8,118 bases of DNA from contig DAHXOV010000350.1 in NCBI GenBank assembly GCA_027364695.1, forward strand, positions 1-8,118, in the 5' to 3' direction. The position numbers were made by a program, and so were the translations under genes. Of the stretch, positions 1 to 5,776 are shown in pieces. Within the stretch, counting starts at the first letter, position 1. Each line of letters starts with the position of its first letter. The notes beneath the pieces were generated by a model. The model made no database searches. It worked only from the letters and a program-made list of their open reading frames with translations, and had not been told where the DNA came from. The stretch is from a bacterium (GTDB taxonomy: Bacteria > Bacteroidota > Bacteroidia > B-17B0 > Aurantibacillaceae).

Positions 1-239
1 ACTTCATCCGCTATGTAGTCGCTCACACCATACACACTAAAATGTTGTATCAAAATAAACCCTTGCCACAAGCGATGCACGAGATACTATTCGACGAATT
101 ACTTCCAAATGGCGGCACAGGCGGTATCATAGGCATCGACAAAAACGGTAATATAAGCATGGACTTCAACACTACCGGCATGTACCGAGGATTTAAACTA
201 TCCACAGGAGAACAAAACACCTTCATTTTCAAGGAGTAA
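1..239 (+). CDS. Isoaspartyl peptidase / plant-type L-asparaginase, C-terminal fragment (5' end outside window)
   Basis: This is the last 78 codons of a gene that enters from the left edge; the reading frame is open from base 3 to the TAA at 237-239. The visible protein has a GGTGG motif (visible residues 37-41), then an IGIDKNGN-like strand and FNTTGMYRG (visible residues 55-63). This order is typical of the beta subunit of Ntn-hydrolase asparaginases such as E. coli IaaA. The family cleaves isoaspartyl dipeptides and L-asparagine after self-processing of a precursor at a Thr nucleophile. That Thr lies upstream of the window, so activity cannot be judged here. The ATG at 42 is an internal Met, because homology continues upstream of it (FIRYVVAHTI). 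The gene converges on ahcY. The family call is firm; whether the substrate is isoaspartyl peptide or asparagine is open. Confidence 0.88.
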   Translation, partial: FIRYVVAHTIHTKMLYQNKPLPQAMHEILFDELLPNGGTGGIIGIDKNGNISMDFNTTGMYRGFKLSTGEQNTFIFKE

Positions 240-303
240 TAAAAACCACACTTTATACTTTCTTTTATTTCAATATTATTTTATACTCCGCCCCCTTCTT
301 GTA
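240..303. other. Convergent intergenic gap between the asparaginase-family gene and ahcY
   Basis: Sixty-four AT-rich bases separate two convergent stop codons. Both transcripts should end in or near this gap, but I see no GC-rich stem followed by a T-run. The only inverted similarity is a weak AATAAAA/TTTTATT pair, too poor to call a terminator. Confidence 0.4.
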
Positions 304-1626
304 CTAGTATCTATACCACTCGCTTTTGAAAGGGCCACTCTTATTTACTCCTATGTATTCTGCTTGAGTGTCAGTGAGTTCCTCTAACTCTGCGCCTAAT
401 TTATTCAAATGCAATTTTGCTACCATCTCATCTAAGTGTTTAGGTAATGTGTACACTTTATTTTCATATTTCTCACGATTGGTCCATAATTCTATCTGTG
501 CAAGCGTTTGGTTGGTAAAAGAGTTGCTCATTACAAATGAAGGGTGTCCTGTGGCACAACCAAGATTCACCAATCTGCCTTCTGCAAGCACAATAATATC
601 TTTACTATCAATGGTATATTTATCTACTTGTGGCTTGATGGTTTCTTTTGTTTGTCCGTAGTTTTTGTTGAGCCATGCCATATCTATTTCTGTATCAAAA
701 TGTCCGATGTTGCAAACAATCGCATTGTGTTTCACTTTCTTAAAATGTTTTTCTGTAATAATATCTCTGTTTCCTGTGGCAGTAACAATGATGTCGGCGA
801 GTGGTACAGCATTATTCATTTTCATCACTTGATAGCCATCCATACACGCTTGTAAAGCACAGATAGGGTCTATTTCTGTAACGATGACCCTAACTCCTTG
901 TGAGCTGAGAGATTGAGCAGAACCTTTGCCCACATCTCCATAACCGGCTACTACCGCTACTTTTCCTGCAAGCATAAGATCCGTGGCTCTCCGGATAGCA
1001 TCTACCAGCGATTCACGACATCCATATTTATTGTCAAATTTTGATTTGGTAACGGAGTCATTGACATTGATAGCAGGTAGAGATAAAGTGCCTTTACGCA
1101 TTCTTTCATACAAACGATGCACGCCTGTGGTGGTTTCTTCACTTATCCCGCGAATGCCTGGTAGGAGTTCGGGATATTTATCTAATACCATATTGGTGAG
1201 GTCGCCACCATCATCTAATATCATGTTGAGGGGCTTTCTTTCTGATCCAAAGAATAAAGTTTGTTCTATGCACCAATAAAAATCTTCTTCGGTCATGCCT
1301 TTCCATGCATATACTTGGACATCATTACGGGCGGCAATGGCTGCAGCGGCGTGGTCTTGAGTAGAGAAGATATTGCAAGAACTCCATGTTACTTCTGCCC
1401 CTAATTCAATAAGGGTTTCAATGAGTACAGCCGTTTGTATGGTCATGTGTAAGCATCCTGCAATTCTGGCGCCTTTAAGGGGCTTTTTGTGCCCATATAT
1501 TCTACGGAGTTCCATTAAACCAGGCATTTCATATTCTGCAAGTTTAATTTCTTTTCTTCCCCATTCTGCTAAGGAAAGATCTTTTACTTTGTAAGAAATA
1601 AATGAATTGGATGTTTTAACTGACAT
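304..1626 (-). CDS. ahcY: Adenosylhomocysteinase (S-adenosyl-L-homocysteine hydrolase)
   Basis: This 440-residue cytoplasmic enzyme splits S-adenosylhomocysteine reversibly into adenosine and homocysteine, removing the inhibitory product of SAM-dependent methylation. It is full length. The substrate-domain signature [14 protein letters not shown] lies at about 83-96, with HMTIQTA at 60-66. The EETTTG segment (163-168) and SVTKSKFDN (191-199) carry the expected Glu, Lys194 and Asp198. The NAD-binding GYGDVGKG is at 228-235, NIGHFD at 306-311 and [11 protein letters not shown] at 360-370. The C-terminus [10 protein letters not shown] matches the family tail, whose Lys and Tyr reach the NAD of a neighbouring subunit. 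The roughly 40-residue insert found in some bacterial and plant enzymes is absent. A -7 element sits 21 bases upstream of the ATG, so it probably has its own promoter, although the methyltransferase gene upstream is only 41 bases away. Confidence 0.98.
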   Translation of the reverse strand: MSVKTSNSFISYKVKDLSLAEWGRKEIKLAEYEMPGLMELRRIYGHKKPLKGARIAGCLHMTIQTAVLIETLIELGAEVTWSSCNIFSTQDHAAAAIAARNDVQVYAWKGMTEEDFYWCIEQTLFFGSERKPLNMILDDGGDLTNMVLDKYPELLPGIRGISEETTTGVHRLYERMRKGTLSLPAINVNDSVTKSKFDNKYGCRESLVDAIRRATDLMLAGKVAVVAGYGDVGKGSAQSLSSQGVRVIVTEIDPICALQACMDGYQVMKMNNAVPLADIIVTATGNRDIITEKHFKKVKHNAIVCNIGHFDTEIDMAWLNKNYGQTKETIKPQVDKYTIDSKDIIVLAEGRLVNLGCATGHPSFVMSNSFTNQTLAQIELWTNREKYENKVYTLPKHLDEMVAKLHLNKLGAELEELTDTQAEYIGVNKSGPFKSEWYRY

Positions 1627-1647
1627 AAGATATTAATTTTAGAGGTG

Positions 1648-1655
1648 CAAAGATA
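1648..1655 (-). promoter_or_regulatory. Bacteroidota-type -7 promoter element of ahcY
   Basis: Read on the minus strand this is TATCTTTG, an exact match to the Bacteroidota primary-sigma -7 consensus TAnnTTTG. It lies in the 41-base gap between the methyltransferase stop and the ahcY ATG, 21 bases before the start codon. The predicted 5' leader is therefore only about 14-17 bases. I do not see a TTG -33 element at the usual distance upstream, so the site rests on the -7 match and its position. Confidence 0.55.
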
Positions 1656-1667
1656 GAAATTTTATTT

Positions 1668-2378
1668 TTATTGGTTTATAGGAGAAAGCGTGGATTTGGA
1701 TGGAGGTATTTTTTGAGCAATTACAAAATGAGCAAAGCCATATAAGTCCCAAAATATTCCGCCTTTACAGTGTTTGAATTTGATAAAATGTACAAGTGCT
1801 TTTAGTGGGAGTAAGAAAATATTTATCCATTGCCTGACGGTGCCGACTTTAATGATCTTAAATTCAGGGCATTGTGTTTGAGGATGTGCTTGTTTTAGGA
1901 ATAAGTTACAGATTTCTGTTATTGAATAAATTCTGCAATGCGTATCATCATCAAAAAAATTGAGGGTGCCGGGCATAGATGGAAATGATACTGATTTTTC
2001 AGATGGAAATTCTATGTAAAAAAAACCACCAATTTTAAGTTTGGGCAATAGTTGTTGTATGATTTTATCTCCATCTGTCAAGTGCTCAATGATATGGCTC
2101 ATAATAATGAGGTCATACTCGTTATTTGGTATAAGAGTGCTATCAAAATGATTGAGATCCATCTGAATAAAAGAATCTATCATTTGAATATCCTGTAGAG
2201 AATTGTTGTAATTTTTGTCAATATCCACTCCTGTATAATGAGCGGTTGGAAATGCTTTTTTTGTAATACTTGGGGAGTTACTGCCGCATCCAATATCCAA
2301 AATTTTAATGGTTTGCTTTTTTGTTTTGAGGTATTTTGAAAGAATGTATATTCTATAAGGAGGAATGATAAGTCCCAT
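1668..2378 (-). CDS. Class I SAM-dependent methyltransferase, substrate unknown
   Basis: The 236-residue protein has a Rossmann-type methyltransferase fold. Motif I, ILDIGCGSN, is at 26-34. The acidic end of strand beta-2 is VDID (51-54), motif IV-like DLIIMSHIIEHL is at 89-100, and GGFFYIEFPSE is at 117-127. The stretch PGTLNFFDDDTH (136-147) resembles methyltransferases often found with surface-polysaccharide or small-molecule genes, but the substrate cannot be read from sequence. The C-terminal part (about 180-222) is hydrophobic and aromatic (WINIFLLPLKAL, FWDLYGFAHFVI), which may mean membrane contact or a lid; that is inference. The start ATG lies 15 bases after the pseudouridine synthase stop, so the two are likely co-transcribed. 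The next gene downstream, ahcY, hydrolyses the by-product that every SAM methyltransferase makes. Confidence 0.85.
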   Translation of the reverse strand: MGLIIPPYRIYILSKYLKTKKQTIKILDIGCGSNSPSITKKAFPTAHYTGVDIDKNYNNSLQDIQMIDSFIQMDLNHFDSTLIPNNEYDLIIMSHIIEHLTDGDKIIQQLLPKLKIGGFFYIEFPSEKSVSFPSMPGTLNFFDDDTHCRIYSITEICNLFLKQAHPQTQCPEFKIIKVGTVRQWINIFLLPLKALVHFIKFKHCKGGIFWDLYGFAHFVIAQKIPPSKSTLSPINQ

Positions 2379-2393
2379 GTTTTTTATACAAAG

Positions 2394-3101
2394 TTAATGA
2401 AAAATTTTTCCAAAGATGTGGTGCCATAATTTATCTTCAAAGGCGGGCTTACATGAGAGAAAGACGGTTTCTTTTTTGATGGGATGTTCAAAGGTGAGTT
2501 GAAAACTATGCAGATGAATAAATCCACCTGGATTGGTGCGAGGGTAGCCGTATTTGATGTCTCCTTTAATGGGACATTGAATGGCAGAAAGCTGAGATCT
2601 TATTTGATGATGCCTGCCAGTAATGAGTTTTATTTGAAGGAGATAATATCTGTCAGAATGATTTATTACTTTGTAATGAAGAATGGCTTTTTTGCTGTTT
2701 TTTATCTCTTTTGAAAAAGACTTGGACTTATTGATTTGAGCATTTCTGATGATATAATGTGTAAGTGTGTTTTCTTCTTTGGGCGGTTTGTTTTGCACAA
2801 TGGCTAAATATGTTTTTTCAATTTTGTTTTCTCGCATGATCTGATTGAATTTGCTGAGTGCTTTGGAGGTTTTAGCAAACATCACCAGTCCTGATACGGG
2901 TCTATCAATGCGATGGATGGGTTCTAAAAATACATTGCCTGATTTTTTGTCTCTTTCTTTAATGAAGGATTGGAGTTGTGATAATAATGAGACATCGCCA
3001 GTTGTATCATCCTGAATAATCTCTGATGAAAGTTTATTGATAACAATTAAATGATTGTCTTCGTAGATGATTCTATCTTTTAATGGTGTCATACTTTGCA
3101 T
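2394..3101 (-). CDS. RluA-family RNA pseudouridine synthase
   Basis: This 235-residue enzyme isomerises uridine to pseudouridine in rRNA or tRNA. The catalytic motif HRIDRPVSG (63-71) holds the essential Asp66; the commonest family form is HRLDRxTSG, and the RPVSG variant fits the Bacteroidota subgroup as I recall it. A second family block, TGRHHQIRSQL (161-171), is followed by IKGDIKYG (178-185). There is no N-terminal S4 RNA-binding domain: the catalytic domain begins almost at once (IIYEDNHLIVINK at 11-23), as in RluA- or TruC-like single-domain members. The target uridine cannot be assigned. ATG at 3101 is chosen; an in-frame ATG at 3092 (Met4) is equally possible, and neither has a clear ribosome binding site. 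It sits 18 bases after the SRPBCC gene and 15 before the methyltransferase, so it is an operon member. Confidence 0.92.
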   Translation of the reverse strand: MQSMTPLKDRIIYEDNHLIVINKLSSEIIQDDTTGDVSLLSQLQSFIKERDKKSGNVFLEPIHRIDRPVSGLVMFAKTSKALSKFNQIMRENKIEKTYLAIVQNKPPKEENTLTHYIIRNAQINKSKSFSKEIKNSKKAILHYKVINHSDRYYLLQIKLITGRHHQIRSQLSAIQCPIKGDIKYGYPRTNPGGFIHLHSFQLTFEHPIKKETVFLSCKPAFEDKLWHHIFGKIFH

Positions 3102-3119
3102 GAAATATAAGAGGCTTTT

Positions 3120-3542
3120 TTATATGACTAATTCAGATAACTTCAGATTGATTTTTTGCACTAAACGAGATAATTTTTTATTGGCAATGCTCAATACGAA
3201 AGGATTGAGGGAGCCAGATAAGATGATTTTACTTTTATTGTTTTCAAATTCGGCTTTGAGCGTGAGATAATAATCTCCAAAGGGTTCAGAGGCGTATTGG
3301 ATGTATTGAAATTTAGGATGATTGTTAGAAGCATAAGAATTGCTGACATAGAGGGTGAGTGTAATAATATTTTCAATCTCAAAGGAAATTTTATTGTCAG
3401 TGATCTTACAATTTTGAATTTTATCTTTGGGCAAAATGGTCTCAAAATTTTTTATGTTAGATAAGAAAGTAAATAGTTTTTCCTGATCTGTTTGACATTC
3501 TAAGCACTCTGATATGATTTCAAAACTGGAGTTATTTTTCAT
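3120..3542 (-). CDS. SRPBCC-family (START-like) protein linked to pyrE, function unknown
   Basis: This is a 140-residue small soluble protein. The order is an N-terminal strand, a helix with DQEKLFTFLSNIKNFETILP (19-38), alternating beta strands, and a long C-terminal helix (about 113-137) introduced by GSLNPF (110-115). This matches the helix-grip ligand-binding fold and closely resembles the short SRPBCC proteins encoded beside pyrE in flavobacteria (LF-FL-VKNFE-LMP near the start, FNP near the last helix), as I recall them. No catalytic residue can be named, and the ligand is unknown. The start is set at 3542: its ATG overlaps the pyrE TGA as ATGA, a translational-coupling arrangement. A longer version from 3575 would add 11 residues (MATQPRRMGKT) that lie inside pyrE in another frame and have no family match. 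Confidence 0.78.
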   Translation of the reverse strand: MKNNSSFEIISECLECQTDQEKLFTFLSNIKNFETILPKDKIQNCKITDNKISFEIENIITLTLYVSNSYASNNHPKFQYIQYASEPFGDYYLTLKAEFENNKSKIILSGSLNPFVLSIANKKLSRLVQKINLKLSELVI

Positions 3543-4183
3543 TGTTTTGCCCATCCTTCGGGGTTGTGTTGCCACTCTTTTAGTTGTTCATAATCATTTT
3601 CGGAAATATATTCTTTTTCTAATGCTATTCTTATCAAGTCATCAAAATTAGAAAGAGAGAACACCTGTAGTTTATTTTGTTTGAAATTTTCTTGTGCGAT
3701 TTTTAGGTTGTATGTAAAGACAGATATCACACCTTTAATAGAACATCCAAAGTCTTTCAGGTGTTGAATGGCATTTAAGCTGCTTTTTCCTGTGGATATG
3801 AGATCTTCAATAACAATAACAGACTGTCCTTTTTCAACATAACCTTCAATTGTATTAGAAAGTCCATGTTTTTTAGGTTCAGGACGAACATAAATGAAAG
3901 GTAATCCAAATTCTTGTGCTACCAATATACCAATCGCTATTCCACCTGTAGCTACACCTGCAATAACATCTGATTTTCCAAAATGCTCGTTGATAAAATC
4001 CACAAATTGTTGACGGATAAATGTACGAATGTTTGGATAGGATAATATCACTCTATTGTCGCAATAAATGGGGGATGATAATCCGCTGCTCCATTGAAAA
4101 GGGTGTTGAGTATCTAATTTTACTGCTTTCATTTGTAAAAGATATTCTGCAATTTTGTGGGATATTTCTTTGCTTCTTTTCAT
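3539..4183 (-). CDS. pyrE: Orotate phosphoribosyltransferase
   Basis: This 214-residue cytoplasmic enzyme joins orotate to PRPP to give orotidine 5'-monophosphate, the fifth step of de novo pyrimidine synthesis. The N-terminal FQWSSGLSSPIYCDNR (29-44) is the orotate/5'-phosphate side of the site. VATGGIAIG (78-86) follows, then the mobile catalytic loop RPEPKKHG (100-107), where Lys104 and His106 align with Salmonella Lys103 and His105. The PRPP-binding motif VIVIEDLISTGKSS is at 122-135. Length and motifs are complete. It heads the minus-strand operon and its stop overlaps the start of the SRPBCC gene. The NUDIX gene diverges from it across 42 bases. A -7 element ends only four bases before the ATG. 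The next in-frame Met (residue 18) would remove conserved N-terminal sequence, so this start is preferred. Confidence 0.97.
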   Translation of the reverse strand: MKRSKEISHKIAEYLLQMKAVKLDTQHPFQWSSGLSSPIYCDNRVILSYPNIRTFIRQQFVDFINEHFGKSDVIAGVATGGIAIGILVAQEFGLPFIYVRPEPKKHGLSNTIEGYVEKGQSVIVIEDLISTGKSSLNAIQHLKDFGCSIKGVISVFTYNLKIAQENFKQNKLQVFSLSNFDDLIRIALEKEYISENDYEQLKEWQHNPEGWAKQ

Positions 4184-4187
4184 ACAT

Positions 4188-4195
4188 CAAAAGTA
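4188..4195 (-). promoter_or_regulatory. -7 promoter element of pyrE, very close to the start codon
   Basis: Read on the minus strand this is TACTTTTG, an exact match to the Bacteroidota -7 consensus TAnnTTTG. It ends four bases before the pyrE ATG. Transcription normally starts a few bases past this element, so the mRNA would begin at or next to the AUG and be leaderless or almost so. A TTG at 4211-4209 is present but only 13 bases upstream, which is short for a -33 element. Confidence 0.5.
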
Positions 4196-4225
4196 AAAAA
4201 TTGGGGTGCAATAATAATAAAAAAT

Positions 4226-4867
4226 ATGGAGATAGAGATTTATCATTTAAATAAAACAATGTTTTTGTGTGATAAAAATGTCAAACAAAGTACGGGGTGT
4301 AAGTATTTTTATATTCATTCAAATACTTCGTTCTCTGAAATAGAAAATTTTGTTCAATGGTGGTTGGAGGAAAATGAGAATGTCTGGATGTTTTTTGAAA
4401 GCAATAAGATAATGATGTCATTTTTGATGATGTATTTGCCTAATAAGTTTAAATTAGTATATGCGGCGGGAGGATTAATAAATGACGAGAAAAATCGCTA
4501 TTTATTTATTTTTAAGAAAGACTATTGGGATTTACCAAAGGGAAAAATAGATAAAGGAGAACGCATACAGGATGCAGGAATCAGAGAATGTGAAGAAGAA
4601 ACAGGAGTTCCTAATTTGTCTATACAGAAAAATTTAGGATTGACCTATCACATTTTTCATGAGAATAAAAATTATGTTTTGAAAATTACACAATGGTATC
4701 TGATGCATACGGTTGGACATCATCCGCTTGTGCCGCAACGGGAAGAAGGCATAGAAAAAGCAGAATGGATGAATATACAAGACATTCAGAAAGAAGTGGT
4801 GAATAATACTTATTTGTCTGTCAGAGAATTATTAGTAAGAGCAGGTTTATTGTCAGAAAAAGTATAG
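4226..4867 (+). CDS. NUDIX hydrolase divergent from pyrE
   Basis: The 213-residue protein contains a complete NUDIX box at 106-128 (GKIDKG-E-RIQDAGI-RECEEETGV), matching Gx5Ex7REUxEExGU, with the metal-binding glutamates present. The family hydrolyses nucleoside diphosphates linked to another moiety; the substrate cannot be predicted. The NUDIX domain starts near residue 77 (LVYAAGGLI) and continues past WDLPKGK to about 190. The first 75 residues form a separate N-terminal region containing a Trp-rich helix (FVQWWLEENENVWMFF, 42-57). ATG 4226 is chosen because it follows an A-rich stretch and lies outside pyrE; a start at 4157 would add 23 residues inside pyrE on the other strand. I see no TAnnTTTG element on this strand. 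The pyrE-NUDIX divergent pairing recurs in Bacteroidota, to my knowledge, but no shared pathway is established. Confidence 0.93.
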   Translation: MEIEIYHLNKTMFLCDKNVKQSTGCKYFYIHSNTSFSEIENFVQWWLEENENVWMFFESNKIMMSFLMMYLPNKFKLVYAAGGLINDEKNRYLFIFKKDYWDLPKGKIDKGERIQDAGIRECEEETGVPNLSIQKNLGLTYHIFHENKNYVLKITQWYLMHTVGHHPLVPQREEGIEKAEWMNIQDIQKEVVNNTYLSVRELLVRAGLLSEKV

Positions 4868-4910
4868 TTGATTTAAAATATATTTTTCTCTGTTCTATTT
4901 TAACTATATT
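4861..4910 (+). terminator. Weak AT-rich hairpin at the end of the NUDIX gene
   Basis: Bases 4861-4867 can pair with 4904-4910 (one G-T pair), and TTAAAAT at 4873-4879 with ATTTTAA at 4897-4903. A five-base bulge lies on the 5' arm and the loop is 4880-4896. The stem is almost wholly A/T and no T-run follows, so it is a poor intrinsic terminator. Its place over the stop codon of the last gene in its unit is the main argument for it. Confidence 0.25.
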
Positions 4911-5012
4911 AGTCTGAAATAGTCGCAAGTAATAAGAATGTTTTTAAATTTTGGTAACTCTGGTTTTTGAGGTGTATTTAAAACTAGATACAAAAGAAAT
5001 GTAATGCCACTT

Positions 5013-5053
5013 CTGCCATATCCGATGATAAAGTTGTATTTAATATGCGGCAG
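5013..5053. repeat. Imperfect inverted repeat upstream of lspA
   Basis: CTGCCATAT (5013-5021) pairs with ATAT-GC-GGCAG (5043-5053): five GC-rich and four AT pairs, a two-base bulge, and a 21-base loop. It is 90 bases before the lspA start. It could be a protein-binding site, a structured leader element or chance. No T-run follows on either strand, so it does not look like a terminator. Confidence 0.3.
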
Positions 5054-5120
5054 TGTATGATGCTGTATGGTAGGTATATGCATGTTTTCAATACATAAAA
5101 TGGTTTATATTTAAAATGGC

Positions 5121-5128
5121 TATATTCG
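5121..5128 (+). promoter_or_regulatory. Possible degenerate -7 element of lspA
   Basis: TATATTCG matches the Bacteroidota -7 consensus TAnnTTTG except for one base (C for T). It ends 14 bases before the preferred lspA ATG at 5143. If it is real it also argues against the ATG at 5116. No clear TTG -33 partner is visible, so this is a weak call. Confidence 0.22.
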
Positions 5129-5142
5129 CCACGCATTTATTT

Positions 5143-5757
5143 ATGAATTATAAGTCAAAAGTTGCGTTGATAATTATCTTATTTGTATTGACGGCAGATC
5201 AAGTTATTAAAATTCACATTAAGCTCAATTATCCTTTGGGCGGGGTTAAAGAATTTGCGGATTGGGCATATCTATATTTTACAGAAAATCCAGGTATGGC
5301 ATTTGGTATAGAGTGGGGTGGGGAGTACGGGAAATTATTGCTGACTATTTTCAGAATTTTTGCTTGTATTTTTGGAATATGGTTTATCAGACAATTGATT
5401 AAAAAAGATGAGCATGTTTTATACATCGCTTCTATTGCCTTGGTATTAGCAGGTGCTATTGGAAATATTATTGATAGTGTATTTTATGGAATCCTGTTTA
5501 CTCAAAGTACAGAGTATGAAGTGGCCAGGTTGTCTATTGGTAGTGGTTATTCTTCTTTGTTTTATGGTAAGGTTGTAGATATGTTTTACTTTCCGATATT
5601 TAGTGGAACATTTCCTAAATGGCTGCCTATATGGGGTGGAGAAGATTTTTTATTTTTCAGACCTATATTTAATTTTGCTGATTCTGCTATTACAATAGGT
5701 GTGTTTTTATTGCTTATAGCTCAAAGGAAAATACAGCATGAGTATAAAAAAGTGTAA
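5143..5757 (+). CDS. lspA: Lipoprotein signal peptidase (signal peptidase II)
   Basis: This inner-membrane aspartyl protease removes the signal peptide from diacylglyceryl-modified prolipoproteins. With the start at 5143 it has 204 residues. The first membrane helix (about 6-18) runs into ADQVIK (18-23), and TENPGMAFG (47-55) is the conserved loop after it. Further helices lie at about 64-83, 94-111 and 182-195. AGAIGNIID is at 103-111. The two catalytic aspartates are Asp146 in GKVVDMF and Asp180 in FNFADSAITIG. They are 34 residues apart because of an insert (FPIFSGTFPKWLPIWGGEDF), against 19 in the P. aeruginosa enzyme (Asp124/Asp143). The ATG at 5116 would add nine residues; 5143 is preferred because MNYKSKVALI is the usual short N-terminus before the first helix. 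hemH follows after 19 bases. Confidence 0.96.
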   Translation: MNYKSKVALIIILFVLTADQVIKIHIKLNYPLGGVKEFADWAYLYFTENPGMAFGIEWGGEYGKLLLTIFRIFACIFGIWFIRQLIKKDEHVLYIASIALVLAGAIGNIIDSVFYGILFTQSTEYEVARLSIGSGYSSLFYGKVVDMFYFPIFSGTFPKWLPIWGGEDFLFFRPIFNFADSAITIGVFLLLIAQRKIQHEYKKV

Positions 5758-5776
5758 GAGAAAAATAATTAGACAG

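Larger units (their letters stand above)
4868..5142. other. 275-base stretch without a gene, between the NUDIX gene and lspA
   Basis: This is the longest non-coding stretch in the window. All frames on both strands are broken by frequent stops, and no tRNA or other known RNA gene is recognisable. It holds the weak hairpin at the NUDIX end, an imperfect inverted repeat at 5013-5053, a short direct repeat of TGTATG near 5054-5070, and presumably the lspA promoter. One frame gives a 30-codon open run before a stop at about 5096 with no usable start, which I take as chance. Confidence 0.6.

Noticed and set aside
42..239. A separate 65-residue gene starting at ATG 42
   Set aside because: The frame is open to the left edge and the upstream residues also match the asparaginase family, so this is the tail of a longer gene.
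368..1594. Several + strand open frames of 73-103 codons inside ahcY
   Set aside because: They are antisense to a full-length, well-conserved enzyme and their translations show no family features.
3543..3575. Longer N-terminus for the SRPBCC protein (start at 3575)
   Set aside because: The extra 11 residues lie within pyrE in another frame; the ATGA overlap at 3539-3542 gives a better start.
4209..4211. TTG (minus strand) as a -33 element for pyrE
   Set aside because: Only 13 bases separate it from the -7 element, shorter than the usual Bacteroidota spacing.
4157..4225. Longer N-terminus for the NUDIX protein (start at 4157)
   Set aside because: It would overlap the start of divergent pyrE; ATG 4226 follows an A-rich stretch and gives a usual length.
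5000..5098. Short open run upstream of lspA as a small gene or a pseudogene remnant
   Set aside because: It lacks a sensible start, is about 30 codons long, and its translation matches nothing I recognise; chance explains it.
5116..5142. Start of lspA at ATG 5116
   Set aside because: It adds nine residues before the usual short N-terminus, and a possible -7 element falls inside this extension. It cannot be fully excluded.
5738..5776. Start of hemH at ATG 5738
   Set aside because: It overlaps lspA by 20 bases and adds a basic 13-residue extension; MKKIVLLINIGSP at 5777 is the typical ferrochelatase start.
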